This document shows, piece after piece, positions 25,683 through 33,622 of a DNA stretch of 64,000 nt (position 1 is its first letter; every line of letters starts with the position of its first letter). A program made the translations under genes and the position numbers. Source of the stretch: Marivita sp041725935 (GTDB taxonomy: Bacteria > Pseudomonadota > Alphaproteobacteria > Rhodobacterales > Rhodobacteraceae); contig JBGRQD010000002.1 in NCBI GenBank assembly GCA_041725935.1, positions 62,001-126,000 of the forward strand. Reading direction: 5' to 3'. Below the pieces are notes generated by a model. The model was not told where the DNA came from. It made no database searches and was given only the letters and a program-made list of their open reading frames with translations.

Positions 25683-25904
25683 TCACTCCTCGGCCTCGGG
25701 ATCGGATTGGCCGATGCCTTTAAAGACAAACTTGAAAGGCAATGCCCAGAGGATACCAAGCACCACGTACACCAAAAGCTCGACCAGGAACGATGGCCGG
25801 TCGAGCAAGGTGATCACGGTTACGCAGGCAACAATATAGGCGGGCAATCCCACCAGCAGGATCACCAGCGACCAGCGTTTCCGGGCCTTGTAGCTCAGCG
25901 CCAT
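25683..25904 (-). CDS. DUF2842 membrane protein
   Basis: The 73-residue protein starts MALSYKARKRWSLVILLVGLP and has two hydrophobic segments with a conserved RPSFLVELLVYVVLGILWALPFKFVFKG block, the pattern of the alphaproteobacterial DUF2842 family. The function is unknown. It sits 16 bp after the purA stop on the same strand and is likely cotranscribed with purA, an arrangement I recall in other Rhodobacteraceae. Confidence 0.85.
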   Translation of the reverse strand: MALSYKARKRWSLVILLVGLPAYIVACVTVITLLDRPSFLVELLVYVVLGILWALPFKFVFKGIGQSDPEAEE

Positions 25905-25920
25905 GGGCGTCTCCTTTCGC

Positions 25921-27216
25921 TCAGTCCGCGAACGGATCGGTCACGAGGATCGTGTCCTCCCGTTCAGGTGAGGTGGAAAGTAGAGCGACCGGGCAGTCGA
26001 TCAATTCCTCGATCCGGCGCACGTACTTGATCGCCTCGGCGGGCAGATCGACCCAGGACCGCGCGCCTTCGGTTGACTCGGACCAGCCGGGCATCTCTTC
26101 GTAGATCGGTGTGCAGCGCGCCTGTTCGTCGGCTGCCGTGGGCAGATAATCGTAGCGTTGCCCGTCCAACTCGTAGCCGACGCAGATCTTCAGCGTCTCG
26201 AACCCGTCAAGAACGTCCAGCTTGGTCAGGGAAATACCGTTCACGCCGCTGGTCACGCAGGTCTGGCGCACGAGGCAGGCATCGAACCAGCCGCAGCGCC
26301 GCTTGCGCCCGGTGGTGGTGCCGAACTCATGCCCGCGCTCGCCAAGGCGCTGGCCGTCTTCGTCGTGCAGTTCCGTTGGGAACGGGCCTTCGCCCACTCG
26401 GGTCGTGTAAGCCTTGACGATGCCCAGCACATAGTCGATCGCGCCCGGCCCAAGGCCGACCCCCGTCGCCGCCTGCCCGGCAATGACGTTGGACGAGGTG
26501 ACGAACGGATAGGTGCCGAAGTCGATATCGAGCAACGCGCCCTGCGCGCCTTCGAACAGGATGCGCTTACCAGCCTTGCGCTTTTCGTTGAGCACCTTCC
26601 AGACCGGCGCGGCGAAGGGCAGGATGTCTCCGGCAATCTCGGTCAGTTTGGTCAGCAGGGCATCCCGGTCCACCGGCGCGAATCCCAGACCTTTGCGCAG
26701 CGGATCATGATGCTGAAGCGCCCGGTCCACCCGCGCCTCGAGCGTCGACGGGTCGGCAAGATCAGCCACCCGAACAGACCGGCGCCCCACCTTGTCCTCG
26801 TAGGCCGGGCCGATGCCGCGCCCGGTGGTGCCGATCTTGGTGCCCTTGCTTGCCGCTTCCTCGCGTGCCCGGTCCAGTTCGCCGTGGATTGGCAGGATCA
26901 ACGGCGTATTCTCGGCGATCATCAGCGTTTCGGGTGTGATCTCGACACCTTGGTCGCGGATCGTCGCGATCTCGGACATGAGGTGCCACGGGTCCAGAAC
27001 GACTCCGTTGCCGATCACCGACAGCTTGCCACCGCGCACCACGCCCGAAGGCAGCGCGTGCAGCTTGTAGACCTTCCCGTCGATCACCAGCGTATGACCG
27101 GCATTGTGCCCCCCCTGGAAGCGGCAGATCACATCCGCCCGCTCCGAGAGCCAATCCACGATCTTGCCTTTGCCCTCGTCGCCCCACTGGGCACCCACGA
27201 CCACCACGTTCGCCAT
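25921..27216 (-). CDS. purA: Adenylosuccinate synthase
   Basis: PurA condenses IMP and aspartate with GTP hydrolysis in the first committed step to AMP. The 431-residue protein has the N-terminal GTP/IMP site VVVGAQWGDEGKGKIVDWL with the catalytic Asp, GGHNAGHT, the IMP loop TTGRGIGPAYEDK, and the C-terminal signature TTGRKRRCGWFDA. Length is normal (about 430). It starts at ATG 27216; 246 bp of leader separate it from the divergent DUF6524-like gene. A TATACG hexamer about 56 bp upstream might be its -10, but the -35 match is poor. Confidence 0.97.
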   Translation of the reverse strand: MANVVVVGAQWGDEGKGKIVDWLSERADVICRFQGGHNAGHTLVIDGKVYKLHALPSGVVRGGKLSVIGNGVVLDPWHLMSEIATIRDQGVEITPETLMIAENTPLILPIHGELDRAREEAASKGTKIGTTGRGIGPAYEDKVGRRSVRVADLADPSTLEARVDRALQHHDPLRKGLGFAPVDRDALLTKLTEIAGDILPFAAPVWKVLNEKRKAGKRILFEGAQGALLDIDFGTYPFVTSSNVIAGQAATGVGLGPGAIDYVLGIVKAYTTRVGEGPFPTELHDEDGQRLGERGHEFGTTTGRKRRCGWFDACLVRQTCVTSGVNGISLTKLDVLDGFETLKICVGYELDGQRYDYLPTAADEQARCTPIYEEMPGWSESTEGARSWVDLPAEAIKYVRRIEELIDCPVALLSTSPEREDTILVTDPFAD

Positions 27217-27462
27217 GTCTTTAGACCTTTTCTGGAGTTCATTCCGTCAAACCCGCGCCCGTATAGTGCGCAATGCTTGCGGTTGGAACCGGTTTTCCGA
27301 ACGATTTGCGCGACATCTCGCAATTCAGCCCTCGCCACGGCGCACAGTCCGCTCCGGCTGCCCGTTTGCCACAGCCGCCGCGCCACGTGTCGCGGCGCAC
27401 TGGACAGGACGCACCGCTTGGGGTCATGACATCGCAACAGCTGTGACGAAAGGTCGAACATT

Positions 27463-27858
27463 ATGGGATTCCTGCTCCGCTGGCTCTTTGCCTTCGTCCT
27501 CGTTGCGGCAACCTATAACCCGACGCCTTACAGTTTTGTACGCTGGGCACTGACCGATGGGCAGGACCAGCTGTCGATCACCGTCCTGACCGGGCTGGTT
27601 CTGCTGGTGGGCTACATCATCTACCTGCGCGCCACGCTGCGCTCCATCGGTGCGTTCGGGATGATGCTGATCTTCGCGCTGGTCGGCGCGCTCTTGTGGG
27701 TGGCGTATGATTTGGGGCTGCTCGACCTGCAGAACCGCGCGCTCACGATGTGGATCGGCATTTTCGCCCTATCGCTGGTGCTCGGCATCGGTCTCAGCTG
27801 GTCCATCGTGCGACGCAAGCTCACGGGTCAGACGGATGTGGATGACGTGGACGAATAG
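27463..27858 (+). CDS. DUF6524-like four-span membrane protein
   Basis: The 131-residue protein has four hydrophobic segments (around residues 3-20, 36-56, 64-82 and 92-112) and a charged C-terminus VRRKLTGQTDVDDVDE. The opening GFLLRWLFAFVLVAATYNPTPYSFVRWA and the YLRATLRSIGAFG loop are conserved in a family I know from Rhodobacteraceae as DUF6524. Function is unknown. It is divergent from purA and 134 bp before secG, with no terminator seen between, so it could share secG transcription. Confidence 0.78.
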   Translation: MGFLLRWLFAFVLVAATYNPTPYSFVRWALTDGQDQLSITVLTGLVLLVGYIIYLRATLRSIGAFGMMLIFALVGALLWVAYDLGLLDLQNRALTMWIGIFALSLVLGIGLSWSIVRRKLTGQTDVDDVDE

Positions 27859-27992
27859 ATACACTTCATCTTTTCCCAAATTGGCACTCACACCACTGAC
27901 CAAGGGCACACGACCAGATAACGCAACACGGGTTGCGCGACGCGCCGCTTGCCCTTAGATACCCCCCATCCACGAAGAGATCCGGGACAGCC

Positions 27993-28370
27993 ATGGAAAA
28001 CGTCGTTCTCATCATCCACCTTCTTCTTGCGCTTTCGCTGATCGGCGTCGTGCTGCTGCAGCGCTCCGATGGCGGTGGTCTTGGCGCCATGGGCGGCGGC
28101 GGCGGTGGCTCTGTCAGCACCCGCAGCGCAGCCACAGGGCTGGGCAAGCTGACCTGGATCCTCGCCATCGCGTTTATCTGCACCTCGCTTACGCTGACGG
28201 TGATTGCCGCGCAGAACGCCTCGGGCAGCTCGATCATGGATCGTCTGACGACTGGCGGCGATGACGCGCCCGCCGAGGACGCCGGCACCGATCCGCTCGA
28301 TGCGAATGGCCTTCTGCCGCCACCGGCGTCGATTGATCCGAACGCCCCGCTTGTGCCGCGCGCAGACTGA
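27993..28370 (+). CDS. secG: Preprotein translocase subunit SecG
   Basis: SecG is the small non-essential subunit of the SecYEG channel. The 125-residue product has two membrane spans (VVLIIHLLLALSLIGVVLL and LTWILAIAFICTSLTLTVIAA) flanking the Gly-rich loop typical of SecG (QRSDGGGLGAMGGGGGGSVSTR). The C-terminal extension rich in Asp/Ala/Pro is longer than in E. coli SecG but usual in alphaproteobacteria. ATG 27993 is chosen because it starts directly at the first span. secG-pyrG order is common in this class. Confidence 0.93.
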   Translation: MENVVLIIHLLLALSLIGVVLLQRSDGGGLGAMGGGGGGSVSTRSAATGLGKLTWILAIAFICTSLTLTVIAAQNASGSSIMDRLTTGGDDAPAEDAGTDPLDANGLLPPPASIDPNAPLVPRAD

Positions 28371-28391
28371 CGCCGCACACCGTTTGAACCG

Positions 28392-28425
28392 ACGCGCGGT
28401 CGCACCCGGCCGCGCGTTTTTCTTT
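28392..28425 (+). terminator. Rho-independent terminator of secG
   Basis: An 8-bp GC-rich stem (ACGCGCGG and its complement, ten-base loop) is followed by TTTTTCTTT. It lies 21 bp after the secG stop codon, so pyrG should have its own promoter within the remaining 170 bp. Confidence 0.8.
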
Positions 28426-28595
28426 GCGCCCCAAGCCCACCATCCCTTGAGGCACAGCATTCTGACGTAACATCATCTTGGGGTTCGGCCTTGCTTTTTG
28501 CCGCCGAATCCTCTACCGCTCAAATCCCGTGATGCCGCGTTCCTTCGGGTGCGCGGATTGCATGATTTGCAGCGCTTCGCGGGAGGTTTCCACAC

Positions 28596-30239
28596 ATGGC
28601 ACGCTTCATTTTCATCACCGGCGGCGTGGTGTCTTCCCTCGGCAAAGGCCTCGCCTCGGCCGCTCTGGGCGCGCTCCTGCAGGCGCGTGGCTTTTCCGTC
28701 CGTCTGCGCAAACTTGACCCCTATCTGAACGTCGATCCCGGAACGATGTCGCCGTTCGAACATGGCGAAGTGTTCGTCACCGACGATGGCGCAGAAACCG
28801 ACCTCGACTTGGGCCATTACGAACGCTTCACCGGCGTGCCTGCGCGCAAGACCGACAGCATCTCGTCGGGGCGCATCTACATGAACGTGCTCGAGAAAGA
28901 GCGCCGTGGCGATTACCTCGGCAAGACGATCCAGGTGATCCCGCACGTCACCAATGAAATCAAGGACTTCATCTCGATTGGCGAGGACGAGGTCGATTTC
29001 ATGCTCTGCGAGATCGGCGGCACCGTGGGCGATATCGAGGGCCTGCCCTTCTTCGAGGCGATCCGCCAATTCAGCCAGGACAAGCCGCGCGGCCAGTGCA
29101 TTTTCATGCACCTCACACTGCTGCCCTACATCAAGGCGTCGGGCGAATTGAAGACCAAGCCGACGCAGCACAGCGTCAAGGAACTCCGCTCCATTGGCCT
29201 CGCGCCCGACATCCTTGTCTGCCGCTCCGAAGGGCCGATCCCGACCAAGGAGCGCGAAAAGCTGGCGCTCTTTTGCAACGTCCGCCCCGACAGCGTGATC
29301 GCGGCGCAGGACCTGAAATCAATCTACGAAGCCCCCCTCGCCTATCACCGCGAGGGGCTCGACCAGGCGGTGCTGGACGCGTTTCAGATCACGCCCGCGC
29401 CCAAGCCCAACCTCGAAAAATGGGAGGACGTGGCCGACCGCATCTACAACCCCGAGGGCGAAGTGAATGTCGCCATCGTCGGAAAATACGTGCAGTTGGA
29501 AGACGCCTACAAGAGCATCGCCGAAGCGCTGACCCATGGCGGCATGGCCAACCGGGTCAAGGTCAATGTGCAATGGGTCGATGCCGAGATCTTTGAGCGC
29601 GAAGACCCCGCCCCCCATCTCGAAGGCTTCCACGCGATCCTCGTGCCCGGCGGCTTTGGCGAACGCGGCACCGAGGGCAAGATCAAGGCGGCGCAATTCG
29701 CCCGCGAACATAAAGTCCCCTATCTGGGCATTTGCCTTGGCATGCAGATGGCGGTGATCGAAGCCGCCCGCAATGTCGCCAAACTGCCCGATGCCGGGTC
29801 CGAGGAGTTCGACCACGAGGCCGGCAAAAAGCGGTTCACGCCCGTGGTGTACCACCTCAAGGAATGGGTGCAGGGCAACCAGACCGTCAACCGCACCGTC
29901 GCCGACGACAAGGGCGGCACCATGCGCCTTGGCGCCTATGACGCGGTGCTGACCGAAGGATCAAAGGTGGCCGAGGTCTACGGCACCACCACCATCACCG
30001 AACGCCACCGCCACCGCTACGAGGTCGACATCAAGTACCGCAAGGCACTTGAGGAAGGCGGGCTCTGCTTCTCCGGCATGAGCCCCGACGGCCGCCTGCC
30101 CGAAATCGTCGAATGGCCCGACCACCCATGGTTCATCGGCGTCCAGTTCCACCCGGAACTGAAGTCGAAACCGTTTGACCCGCATCCGCTGTTCAAGGAG
30201 TTTGTCCGGGCGGCGAAGGATGTGAGTAGGTTGGTTTAG
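28596..30239 (+). CDS. pyrG: CTP synthase
   Basis: PyrG aminates UTP to CTP using glutamine. The 547-residue enzyme has the N-terminal synthetase domain (FIFITGGVVSSLGKGLASAALGALLQARG; KLDPYLNVDPGTMSPFEHGEVFVTDDGAETDLDLGHYERF in overlapping conserved blocks) and the C-terminal class I amidotransferase domain (VPGGFGERGTEGKI, catalytic Cys in GICLGMQ, catalytic His-Glu in QFHPELKS). It is full length, ending VSRLV. Its TAG stop shares a base with the GTG of the next gene and lies inside a 17-nt inverted repeat, at the edge of an AT-rich insert. Confidence 0.97.
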   Translation: MARFIFITGGVVSSLGKGLASAALGALLQARGFSVRLRKLDPYLNVDPGTMSPFEHGEVFVTDDGAETDLDLGHYERFTGVPARKTDSISSGRIYMNVLEKERRGDYLGKTIQVIPHVTNEIKDFISIGEDEVDFMLCEIGGTVGDIEGLPFFEAIRQFSQDKPRGQCIFMHLTLLPYIKASGELKTKPTQHSVKELRSIGLAPDILVCRSEGPIPTKEREKLALFCNVRPDSVIAAQDLKSIYEAPLAYHREGLDQAVLDAFQITPAPKPNLEKWEDVADRIYNPEGEVNVAIVGKYVQLEDAYKSIAEALTHGGMANRVKVNVQWVDAEIFEREDPAPHLEGFHAILVPGGFGERGTEGKIKAAQFAREHKVPYLGICLGMQMAVIEAARNVAKLPDAGSEEFDHEAGKKRFTPVVYHLKEWVQGNQTVNRTVADDKGGTMRLGAYDAVLTEGSKVAEVYGTTTITERHRHRYEVDIKYRKALEEGGLCFSGMSPDGRLPEIVEWPDHPWFIGVQFHPELKSKPFDPHPLFKEFVRAAKDVSRLV

Positions 30240-30249
30240 TGACTAAACC
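30233..30249. repeat. Inverted repeat on the pyrG stop codon at the island edge
   Basis: GGTTTAG (30233-30239), spacer TGA, then CTAAACC (30243-30249) is a perfect 7-bp inverted repeat. It covers the pyrG stop and the first codons of the AT-rich gene. It marks precisely where base composition changes. It could be a remnant recombination site or simply a hairpin; no second copy was found at the other edge. Confidence 0.45.
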
Positions 30250-31078
30250 CTATTCTCATATCTATGATAGAAGTGAAGTCGACAGAAGCGATGATGAGCG
30301 TGCGCGTCGAAGACTTATGCACGCATTCAGGGATTATTTGGGAACAAATAATGTAGATTTTGCCTCCTTCCTAGAAAAAGAACTAGGAATTGAAATCATC
30401 GAATCCAACTATTCGGGTACATGGGTAAATTGGGAAAGCTTATTCCTCCAATCCACTAAGACTGACCTATTTGATGCAATTTATTTTTGCCACAGATTTT
30501 TGTCGATAAACAAGCGACATGGCCCTGGAGTACCAAGAAAATTTTTGAATAAATGTCAAAGGATTTTTACGGAACGGCAACTGGCATATCGAATTGATGA
30601 TAGTGGCACCGTTCATCCATTCGTGGATGATGAATTTTTGTCCAGCGTCGTGGTCATAATCCGTAATTTAGAGGATCGACACCTTTCTGCCGCTCGCGAT
30701 AACATCGCAGCTTCCCAAAGATTTCTACTCGATACTGACCAAGATTTTCGCATGGCAATAAGGGCCGTATTCGATGCTGCTGAAAATATCTGGAAACAAT
30801 TAGTAATTGGTGCAATAAGGCTTGACAGCAAGTCTCTGAGAGCAAACTGGCAATCATTGGCTACTAAATCAGCCATCAATACTGGCCTAAATCCGGCGGT
30901 TTTATCCAAGCAAGAGCAAGCGTTTTCTGCTTGGATAGAGGCCTGTCATTTCTTTCGCCATGACGCAGGAAAACCGGATACTGTTCAGCCAAACGAAGCA
31001 ATTGCAATCCAATTAATCTCACAGGGCCTGTCCCATGTTAGAGCATTGGCCGATTTGCATAGCAGGATAGAGGAATGA
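30239..31078 (+). CDS. Unknown AT-rich protein, possible HEPN/Abi-like C-terminal domain
   Basis: The 279-residue protein is soluble with no signal peptide. I do not recognise it with certainty. Its plan resembles AbiJ-type defence proteins: an N-terminal region, a middle stretch (NKCQRIFTERQLAYRIDDSGTVHPFVDDEF), then a helical C-terminal half (AARDNIAASQRFLL, AIRAVFDAAENIWKQLV, FFRHDAGKPD, IAIQLISQGLSHVRAL) like HEPN modules. The RX4-6H catalytic motif of HEPN nucleases is not evident. Codon use and base composition are far more AT-rich than in neighbours, which points to recent acquisition. The GTG start overlapping the pyrG stop is uncertain; ATG 30317 is an alternative. Confidence 0.7.
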   Translation: MTKPYSHIYDRSEVDRSDDERARRRLMHAFRDYLGTNNVDFASFLEKELGIEIIESNYSGTWVNWESLFLQSTKTDLFDAIYFCHRFLSINKRHGPGVPRKFLNKCQRIFTERQLAYRIDDSGTVHPFVDDEFLSSVVVIIRNLEDRHLSAARDNIAASQRFLLDTDQDFRMAIRAVFDAAENIWKQLVIGAIRLDSKSLRANWQSLATKSAINTGLNPAVLSKQEQAFSAWIEACHFFRHDAGKPDTVQPNEAIAIQLISQGLSHVRALADLHSRIEE

Positions 31079-31180
31079 CAGGCGAGCCAGACCGCGGGAT
31101 GGCGACCCTCGCGACGAACGACAGCGCTTTATTCCAGGCACTCCCGCGCGCAGAACGAACGTAGCGCCCAGACCTGCCAA

Positions 31181-31229
31181 ATCGCCAGCCCGGGGGGGCG
31201 GTCTGGCGATAGCGCGGCACCTGCGGTGC
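31181..31229. terminator. Two GC-rich hairpins at the convergent junction of the AT-rich genes
   Basis: 31181-31210 pairs ATCGCCAG with CTGGCGAT, continuing inward for three more pairs after one mismatch, with a G-rich loop. 31217-31229 is a GCACC/GGTGC hairpin with a three-base loop. Both lie in a 206-bp GC-rich stretch between two convergent AT-rich genes. Neither has a U-tract. A bidirectional stop or a repeat element that moved with the island are both possible. Nothing else is seen in this stretch. Confidence 0.45.
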
Positions 31230-31284
31230 TATTCGCGCCGAGTGCTTCGCTCAAAACAGCGCCACCGCGACCAGCCAATCTCTT

Positions 31285-32157
31285 TCACCCTGAATATCGT
31301 CTCTTGGCCAGAACGACTTGTGAACAAAAATCCAAATTCCATGCAGAGCCATCTTCCGCAACTTCAAGAATAGTCAGACCGGCGTCCTGGATTGTTTGCA
31401 GCAGGATGTCTTGAGGAAGGACGTGCATTGCCATTTCACCAGATGTGTTTGCCAAATCCGACTCTGCATCATAGTGATAGCCGACCCTATAGGTTGGGGC
31501 TTGAATATAAAGAAACCCACCTGATTTAACACGTGAACAGAGCGCCTTCAAAATCTCTAGCATGACCGGTGGAGAATTATGTTGCAGGACAATCAGACTG
31601 AATACCAGATTAGCTTCAGGCAAATCTCTGATCGCAGAAATTGAGCCCACCATTCTCAGATCAAGATTTTCAAGCCCGGCTTTTTGAACGTTTGTTTTCG
31701 CTTCCTGCAAATGAGCATTCGAAATGTCCACGCCGAGGACCTGCTTGCATCTTTTTGCAAGCGGTATCGAAAGACGACCAACCCCACAGCCGAAGTCAAT
31801 CGCCAGATCAATATCAGAAAGAGAGACACCTACACGGTTAAGAGCAAACTCAACCCTCGAAATGTCCCCTTCGCCCATTGCGAAGAACTCTTCAAGATTC
31901 TCGTCAATGTTATTTTTGCGAAATTTCTCGCTCGTAATGACCGACCAGTGAGCATCTTCTTGGCCAAGACGAGACCAAGTGTTCTCGACCTTCTCAATCA
32001 AACGGCCAAAAATGTCGGGAGCAACTTCAATTTCTATATCCAAACTTGGCGCATTTGCATGCCGCGTAATTAGAGAATACGCCTTAATCAGCTCTTCCTC
32101 TTTATTGGATTTCGACTTACCTTTGCGACTCGGCCTTTTGAAGAGTTTTGCAAGCAT
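31285..32157 (-). CDS. Class I SAM-dependent methyltransferase
   Basis: The 290-residue protein has a Rossmann methyltransferase core: motif I AIDFGCGVGR (residues about 119-128), the acidic residue after beta-2 in VLGVDISNAHL, motif VFSLIVLQHNSPPVML (motif IV/post region) and KSGGFLYIQAP. The first 110 residues are a helical, lysine-rich leader with no known domain. Proteins with this layout often sit in polysaccharide or secondary-metabolism loci; the substrate cannot be told here. Its composition is AT-rich like the preceding gene, and the two converge. Start ATG 32157 is the most upstream Met followed by basic residues; no clear ribosome site was found. Confidence 0.8.
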   Translation of the reverse strand: MLAKLFKRPSRKGKSKSNKEEELIKAYSLITRHANAPSLDIEIEVAPDIFGRLIEKVENTWSRLGQEDAHWSVITSEKFRKNNIDENLEEFFAMGEGDISRVEFALNRVGVSLSDIDLAIDFGCGVGRLSIPLAKRCKQVLGVDISNAHLQEAKTNVQKAGLENLDLRMVGSISAIRDLPEANLVFSLIVLQHNSPPVMLEILKALCSRVKSGGFLYIQAPTYRVGYHYDAESDLANTSGEMAMHVLPQDILLQTIQDAGLTILEVAEDGSAWNLDFCSQVVLAKRRYSG

Positions 32158-32348
32158 AATTGGTCTTCTCCATTTTAGATGCTCGCGCCTTGATAGAGCG
32201 AAACGCCTCCAGCACTACCTACCGGATAATTAATTACAGCGAAAGATTACAAGTGGCGATCCAAGAAATTCTTGTTCATCACAATCTGCCTGCAGTTGCC
32301 CACAAATCCCCCTACCCCCGCCCCGCCATCTGCCCTATCACACCCCCC

Positions 32349-33116
32349 ATGCTGTCCTACCAACACCTCTACCACGCGGGTAACGCCGCTGATGTCCACA
32401 AGCACGCCACCCTTGCGCTGGTGCTTGATCGCATGGTGCAGAAGCCCAAACCGCTGAGCTATATCGAGACTCATGCCGGGCGTGGGCGCTATGACCTGCG
32501 CGCGCCCGAAGCGGTCAAGACCGGCGAGGCGGCGCAGGGGATCGCGCGGCTGCGCGACGGGTTTCCCAAGGATCACCCCTATATCACCGCGCTGAACGCC
32601 CAACCGGATGGTCTCTATCCCGGCTCACCCGCCATCGCGCAGACGCTCTTGCGGCCCGAGGACAGCCTGCATCTGGCCGAATTGCACCCGCAGGAACACG
32701 CCGCACTGCATGATGCCCTGCGCGCGCCGGGCACCCATATTTACCAGCAGGACGGGCTGGCGCTGGCCCAGAGCCTCTGCCCGCCGACGCCGCGCCGGGG
32801 GCTGATGCTGGTCGACCCCAGCTACGAGATCAAGGCCGACTATACCCAGATCCCGAAATGGCTGGCCGCGATCACCCGAAAGTGGAATGTCGGCGTCATG
32901 ATGATCTGGTACCCGATCCTGACCTCCGGCGCGCACCGCCCCATGCTGCGTGCCTTGCAGGCCGATCACCCCGAGGCCAAGGTCCATGAGGTGAGCTTCC
33001 CACCCGCCCGCGACGGGCATCGCATGGTGGGGTCCGGCCTGTTCATCGTGAACCCGCCTTTCGGGCTGGAGGCGGGGCTCAAACCGCTCTCCGCCGCGTT
33101 TCGCAGACTGACATGA
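32349..33116 (+). CDS. rlmJ: 23S rRNA (adenine2030-N6)-methyltransferase RlmJ
   Basis: RlmJ methylates A2030 in helix 72 of 23S rRNA. The 255-residue protein begins MLSYQHLYHAGNAADVHKHATLALVLDRM, the invariant RlmJ start, and has the SAM site YIETHAGRGRYDL and the catalytic tetrapeptide DPSYEIK (N6-adenine DPPY-type). YPILTSGAHRPMLRAL and the C-terminal MVGSGLFIVNPP are also conserved. Length is near the usual 280 minus a short loop. ATG 32349 is fixed by this conserved start, although no ribosome-binding sequence lies upstream, which suggests a leaderless or weakly initiated transcript. Confidence 0.93.
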   Translation: MLSYQHLYHAGNAADVHKHATLALVLDRMVQKPKPLSYIETHAGRGRYDLRAPEAVKTGEAAQGIARLRDGFPKDHPYITALNAQPDGLYPGSPAIAQTLLRPEDSLHLAELHPQEHAALHDALRAPGTHIYQQDGLALAQSLCPPTPRRGLMLVDPSYEIKADYTQIPKWLAAITRKWNVGVMMIWYPILTSGAHRPMLRALQADHPEAKVHEVSFPPARDGHRMVGSGLFIVNPPFGLEAGLKPLSAAFRRLT

Positions 33117-33126
33117 GCCCTACGTG

Positions 33127-33169
33127 ATCCCGCATTCGGGATACCCCATTGGCGAAGCCCGCGCTTCGG
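33127..33169 (+). terminator. Possible paired hairpin after rlmJ
   Basis: ATCCCG/CGGGAT (33127-33142, four-base loop) is followed by an imperfect GCGAAGC/GCTTCGG hairpin near 33151-33169. Both lie between rlmJ and the TerB-domain gene. No U-tract follows, so termination is uncertain. Confidence 0.35.
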
Positions 33170-33184
33170 CATATATCCCGTGTC

Positions 33185-33622
33185 ATGTTTGCAGATTTCC
33201 TCAAGCGGCTCACCGCACCCGACCCCGCCCCTTTGCCCGCCACTGATGCGCGGCTTGCCCTGACAGCGCTTCTGGTCCGCGTCGCGCGCACCGATGGCGA
33301 CTATGACGAGAGCGAGAAGGCCCGGATCGACCGGATCGCCGCCACACGCTATGGCCTGTCGCCCTTCGAGGCCACGAAACTGCGCTCCGAGGCCGAGACA
33401 CTGGAAGCCGAAGCCCCCGATACCGTCCGCTTTACCGGCGCGATCAAGGATGCCGTGCCTTACGAGGACAGGATCGGCGTGATTGAGGCACTGTGGGAAG
33501 TGGTTCTGGCGGATGGCGTGCGAGAGGCCGAGGAAGACGCGCTCTTGCGGCTGGTGTCCAAGCTTCTGGGCATCAATGACCGCGACAGCGCGCTGGCCCG
33601 GCAACGCGTCACCAAGGAATGA
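33185..33622 (+). CDS. TerB-domain (tellurite-resistance-like) protein
   Basis: The 145-residue all-helical protein fits the TerB/DjlA-N-like metal-binding fold: LTALLVRVARTDGDYDESEKARIDRI (with Asp/Glu positions of the TerB motif) in the first repeat and EDRIGVIEALWEVVLADGVREAEEDALLRLVSKLLGI in the second. It has no signal peptide. The family is linked to metal or stress responses but its biochemical role is not settled. The start codon ATG 33185 removes a 12-residue upstream extension lacking a ribosome site. The gene overlaps the next by four bases, so the two are coupled. Confidence 0.82.
   Translation: MFADFLKRLTAPDPAPLPATDARLALTALLVRVARTDGDYDESEKARIDRIAATRYGLSPFEATKLRSEAETLEAEAPDTVRFTGAIKDAVPYEDRIGVIEALWEVVLADGVREAEEDALLRLVSKLLGINDRDSALARQRVTKE

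Noticed and set aside
26813..27070. Plus-strand frames opposite purA
   Set aside because: They lie within a clear purA gene and lack any signal.
31038..31220. Minus-strand 60-codon frame in the GC-rich spacer of the AT-rich island
   Set aside because: It overlaps the hairpins and the unknown gene's end and is rich in Arg/Ser/Gly; repeats of this kind often give such open frames.
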